Assembly (NCBI RefSeq): GCF_001482305.1
Contig: NZ_LOHP01000002.1
Coordinates: forward strand, 1 to 64,000
Reading direction: 5' to 3'
Source of the DNA: Leucobacter sp. G161
GTDB lineage: Bacteria > Actinomycetota > Actinomycetes > Actinomycetales > Microbacteriaceae
DNA: 64,000 nucleotides
Notes under the pieces: model-generated
What the model saw: only the letters and a program-made list of their open reading frames with translations
What the model was told of the DNA's origin: nothing
The model's database searches: none
In this document: piece after piece, positions 61,313 to 64,000 of the stretch
Position numbering within the stretch: the first letter of the stretch is position 1
Layout of the letters: each line of letters opens with the position of its first letter
Program-made: the position numbers and the translations under genes

Positions 61313-62563
61313 ATGCAAGCAGCCCGAGCGTCCACCATCTCTCGACCCAAGCGATGGCTGCGGATACTCGCCTGGAGCATTCCCGCGCTGCTCGTCATCG
61401 GCGCCGGCGGATACGTCGCAGCTGCCGCGGCAGCCCCTCTCCCGGCCCCCACGCTTCGGACCGCGGCGGAGCAGTCCACCACCCGAAGCGCAGACGCTGC
61501 TGCTGCGCAGGCTGCCGTCGACGCACAGGAACTGCCGACAGCGATCGGCTGGCTCGACGGTGAGAAGATCTGGACAAATGACGAGGCCGCGTACCCGCTT
61601 GCGAGCATTTCGAAGCTCATCACGGTGCTCGTCGCGCAGGAGGCTCAACCGCTCGCGCCGGGCGAAGATGGCCCGAGCTATACGTGGACAGCGGCCGACC
61701 GCGAACGACAGGAGCAGTATCTCTCGCTCGACGGTGTCGCCTATCCGATCCCCGTCGGCACCGAAGTCACGCTCCGCGAGATGCTCACGCTCATTTTCTT
61801 GCCCTCTGCAAATGATTTCGCAGCCGCCTACGCCTACTCAGTGTTCGGTGACAACGACGCATTCGTCGCCGCAGTGAACGATTGGGCCGACAGGCACAAC
61901 CTTGAGTCGCTTGAATTCGTCGAGCCGACGGGGATGGATGAGGGCAACCGGGCGAACCCCGCTGACCTCATCCGTATTGGCAGGATGGCGCTCCACAACC
62001 CGACGATAGCTGAGTTCACCAGCACCCAGTCGGCGGTGATGCCGTGGGGTATCGGTCTCATTGAGAACACGAACCCGCTCCTCGGCGAGCTGCCCGGGAT
62101 GCTCGGCATCAAGACCGGCCGCTCCGCGTCCGCTGGCTTCAACTTTCTCGCGGCACAAGAGAGCACTGCAGATGGCCGCGAGGTCGTGAAAATGAGTGTC
62201 ACGCTCGCGAGGCCCTCAATCGCTGCACGCGCCCAGTCTGGCCGCGACATGCTCGCCGCCGTTGAATTGCTGCCGGAACGCGTGGAAATAGTCGCTGAAG
62301 GTGAGGAACTCGGAACACTCGTCGGACCCGACGGCAGTTCCGTGGCCCTTCTCGCGGCCGGCGAAGCGAGTACGACACTCCTCCCGGGAGAGTCCGTGAC
62401 GCGGTCTGTCGTCCTGGACGAACACGCTGTTTCTGGCGAGTTTGGTGAGATCACAGTCACCACGCCCAGTGGCGATATCGTGGTTCCGATCCGCGGTGAG
62501 GGGACGCTCACCGCGCCAGACCTGTGGTGGCGGATCACCCACCCACACGTGCTCTTCAACTGA
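61313..62563 (+). CDS. D-alanyl-D-alanine carboxypeptidase (PBP5-type), copy 1
   Basis: From the ATG at 61313 the protein is 416 aa. An N-terminal hydrophobic segment (ILAWSIPALLVIGAGGYVAA) acts as signal or anchor. The serine active-site triad of peptidase S11 is intact: S98-I-S-K101, SAN near residue 164 and KTG near 265. It trims the terminal D-Ala of peptidoglycan stems outside the membrane. It shares order and about half its residues with the next gene, so they are tandem paralogs. Confidence 0.92.
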   Translation: MQAARASTISRPKRWLRILAWSIPALLVIGAGGYVAAAAAAPLPAPTLRTAAEQSTTRSADAAAAQAAVDAQELPTAIGWLDGEKIWTNDEAAYPLASISKLITVLVAQEAQPLAPGEDGPSYTWTAADRERQEQYLSLDGVAYPIPVGTEVTLREMLTLIFLPSANDFAAAYAYSVFGDNDAFVAAVNDWADRHNLESLEFVEPTGMDEGNRANPADLIRIGRMALHNPTIAEFTSTQSAVMPWGIGLIENTNPLLGELPGMLGIKTGRSASAGFNFLAAQESTADGREVVKMSVTLARPSIAARAQSGRDMLAAVELLPERVEIVAEGEELGTLVGPDGSSVALLAAGEASTTLLPGESVTRSVVLDEHAVSGEFGEITVTTPSGDIVVPIRGEGTLTAPDLWWRITHPHVLFN

Positions 62564-62575
62564 TCAGGTACCGCT

Positions 62576-63847
62576 ATGCCGCAAGACACTCCCCCGGTAG
62601 CACCGAACACAGCCACCCGCCGCCGCGGACGCAACTTCGCGCTGAGTCTCGCGGCAGCACTCGCCGCCGGCGCGGCGTACGTCGGCGCCTGCGCCCTCGT
62701 GCCGCTGCCCGCGCCGACGGTGGAGTTCGCGGTGCCACAGGAGCAGCGTTTCGCGGTCGACGATGCGGCTGCTCAGGTCGCAGTCGACGCCTACGACCGG
62801 CCAACGGCGGTCGGCTGGCTCGACGGCGATGATGCCTCGGTCTGGGCAAACGACGACACCCCGCAGCCGCTCGCGAGCATCACGAAGCTTGTCACCGTGC
62901 TCGTCGGTCAAGAGCGCGACGCGCTTGAGCCGGGCAGCGACGGTCCGAGCTACACGTGGACGGCAGCCGACGTTGTATTTCAGGAGGAGCTCCTCGCAGA
63001 CGATGGCATCGCGTTCCCGATCGACGAGGGCACCGGGGTGACTAGGCGCGAGATGCTCACTCTCGCGCTCATCCCCTCGGCGAACGATTTCGCGACCGCG
63101 TACGCGTACTCAATCTTTGGCGACAACGCCGGCTTCGTCGCGGCCGTCGACGACTGGGCGGCACGCAACGGGTTTGGATCGCTGACGATCCGCGAGCCGA
63201 GCGGCATGGATGACGGTAATGTCGCGAGCGCGGCCGACGTGCTGCGGATCTCCCGACTCGTGCTCGCCGACCCCGTGCTCGCCGAGATTGTTGGTACCGA
63301 GTCCGCGACGCTGCCGTGGGGCATCGGCGAGGTGACGAACACGAACGCCCTGCTCGGCTCCATGTCCGGCGCGATCGGGGTGAAGACCGGGCACACGGAG
63401 ACCGCGGGCTACTCGCTCGCGGCGGCAGCCCGCGGTGAATACGCTGATCGTGAGCTCACCCGCATCGCCGTCGTGCTGGGCCGCGACACCGAGGAGGAGC
63501 GCACGAAGCAGGCGCGCGCCGTTCTCAACGGGCTCGCCGAGCTGCCCGAACGCCAGGCGGTCACGACCGGCGGCGAATACCTCGGCACGCTCACCTCGGT
63601 TGACGGCCAGTTCCTCGAGCTCTCGGCCGACGCGAGCAGCGATCTTGTGCTCGTGCCCGGCGAGGAGGCGACGCGCACGCTGCTGGTCGGCTCCGCCGCC
63701 ACCAGCAGCGGCACCGGCACCGGCGAGCGCATTGAGATCAAAAGCCCCCAGGGCGACGTCGCGGTCGGCATCAACCGCGAGGGCGCGTTCACCGAGCCGT
63801 CGCTGCGGTGGCGGATCACGCACCCGCGCGCACTGTTCGGCTTTTAG
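62576..63847 (+). CDS. D-alanyl-D-alanine carboxypeptidase (PBP5-type), copy 2
   Basis: A 423-aa paralog starting 12 bases after copy 1. It has an N-terminal signal or anchor ([20 protein letters not shown]) and intact S11 motifs: S101-I-T-K104, SAN in LIPSANDFATAYAYS and KTG in GVKTGHTETAGYS. The C-terminal end WRITHPRALFGF matches copy 1. The stop overlaps by four bases the end of the convergent membrane gene. Confidence 0.92.
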   Translation: MPQDTPPVAPNTATRRRGRNFALSLAAALAAGAAYVGACALVPLPAPTVEFAVPQEQRFAVDDAAAQVAVDAYDRPTAVGWLDGDDASVWANDDTPQPLASITKLVTVLVGQERDALEPGSDGPSYTWTAADVVFQEELLADDGIAFPIDEGTGVTRREMLTLALIPSANDFATAYAYSIFGDNAGFVAAVDDWAARNGFGSLTIREPSGMDDGNVASAADVLRISRLVLADPVLAEIVGTESATLPWGIGEVTNTNALLGSMSGAIGVKTGHTETAGYSLAAAARGEYADRELTRIAVVLGRDTEEERTKQARAVLNGLAELPERQAVTTGGEYLGTLTSVDGQFLELSADASSDLVLVPGEEATRTLLVGSAATSSGTGTGERIEIKSPQGDVAVGINREGAFTEPSLRWRITHPRALFGF

Positions 63848-64000
63848 TCGAGCTTGGCTGGTCGCTCCCGGAGCACGCCCGAGGCCATCGCGAGGGCGGA
63901 TCCGACAGCCGTATCGACGAAGCGCTCGGTCGCGGTCGACAGCTGGTTCGCGTCGCCGATCGCGGCGCCAGCGATGAGCAGCACGAGCGGCGTAATGAAT
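63844..64000 (-). CDS. FUSC-like membrane protein, C-terminal fragment
   Basis: The last 52 codons of a gene entering from beyond the window. The end reads FITPLVLLIAGAAIGDANQL, TERFVDTAVGSALAMASG and a short basic tail. The RFVDTAVGSALAM pattern resembles the FUSC/aromatic-acid-exporter-like inner membrane proteins, which have this motif before the end of a membrane half. Only the tail is visible, so the assignment is tentative. Confidence 0.55.
   Translation of the reverse strand, partial: FITPLVLLIAGAAIGDANQLSTATERFVDTAVGSALAMASGVLRERPAKLD

Noticed and set aside
60108-61877. 589-codon plus-strand frame opposite thiolase
   Set aside because: Overlaps thiolase and the carboxypeptidase start; no recognisable domain.

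Overview
The window is high-GC actinobacterial DNA. Gene content, codon bias, many GTG starts, the GNNPFA-type IF-2 N-terminus, mostly native housekeeping genes and abundant leaderless promoters fit a member of the Microbacteriaceae; a Leucobacter-like genome is my best guess, inferred from gene content only. No rRNA, tRNA, CRISPR array, transposase or prophage was seen.

Layout. 1-2094 (minus): nusA-ylxR-infB translation/transcription operon, infB cut by the window edge. 2210-3468 (plus): ispD-ispF of the MEP isoprenoid pathway. 3449-14125 (minus): a compact type VII secretion (T7SS) locus. In transcription order it holds a WXG100 protein, a second small helical protein, a 685-aa alpha/beta-hydrolase (DUF1023-type) candidate effector, four tandem paralogous lipoproteins (the effector-proximal one frameshifted), a YiaA/B-type membrane protein and an FHA-bearing EssC-type ATPase. 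This is the most interesting region: it has the layout of a secreted lipase-like toxin followed by an array of membrane-anchored lipoprotein immunity proteins. 14337-20714: purine genes purM, purF and purD, two tatA-like genes, a sterol-carrier-family protein and proC. 20853-25565: CDF transporter, DUF4031 protein, tadA, upp, aldo/keto reductase and GDPD. 25641-27892: a short, N-domain-less clpB behind a perfect HspR/HAIR operator. 27917-34190: ATPase, siderophore-interacting protein, threonine-aldolase-like enzyme, lysE/lysG exporter-regulator pair, nitroreductase, hemD. 34386-41775: an envelope mini-operon (YtxH-like, holin-family, DUF3618), a protoporphyrinogen-oxidase-like protein with a CPBP protease, glycyl-tRNA synthetase, and a TetR/APC permease pair. 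41807-44696: hydroxyacid dehydrogenase and two hydrolases.

44715-51940 is a complete 5-oxoproline module: GntR regulator, NRAMP-fold permease lacking the metal ligands, PxpA, fused PxpB-PxpC, a biotin carboxylase-BCCP fusion and a YcsI-like protein. The order resembles the B. subtilis ycs/kip region and suggests uptake and biotin-assisted opening of 5-oxoproline or a relative. 51959-64000 holds three MFS transporters, a lipoate ligase with unusual domain order, a VOC protein, a MetE-like enzyme, a quinone reductase, a thiolase, two tandem D,D-carboxypeptidases and the end of a FUSC-like membrane protein.

A recurrent signal across the window is a TANNNT hexamer placed exactly six bases before the start codon of at least thirteen genes, implying leaderless mRNAs; two gene pairs share overlapping divergent versions of it.
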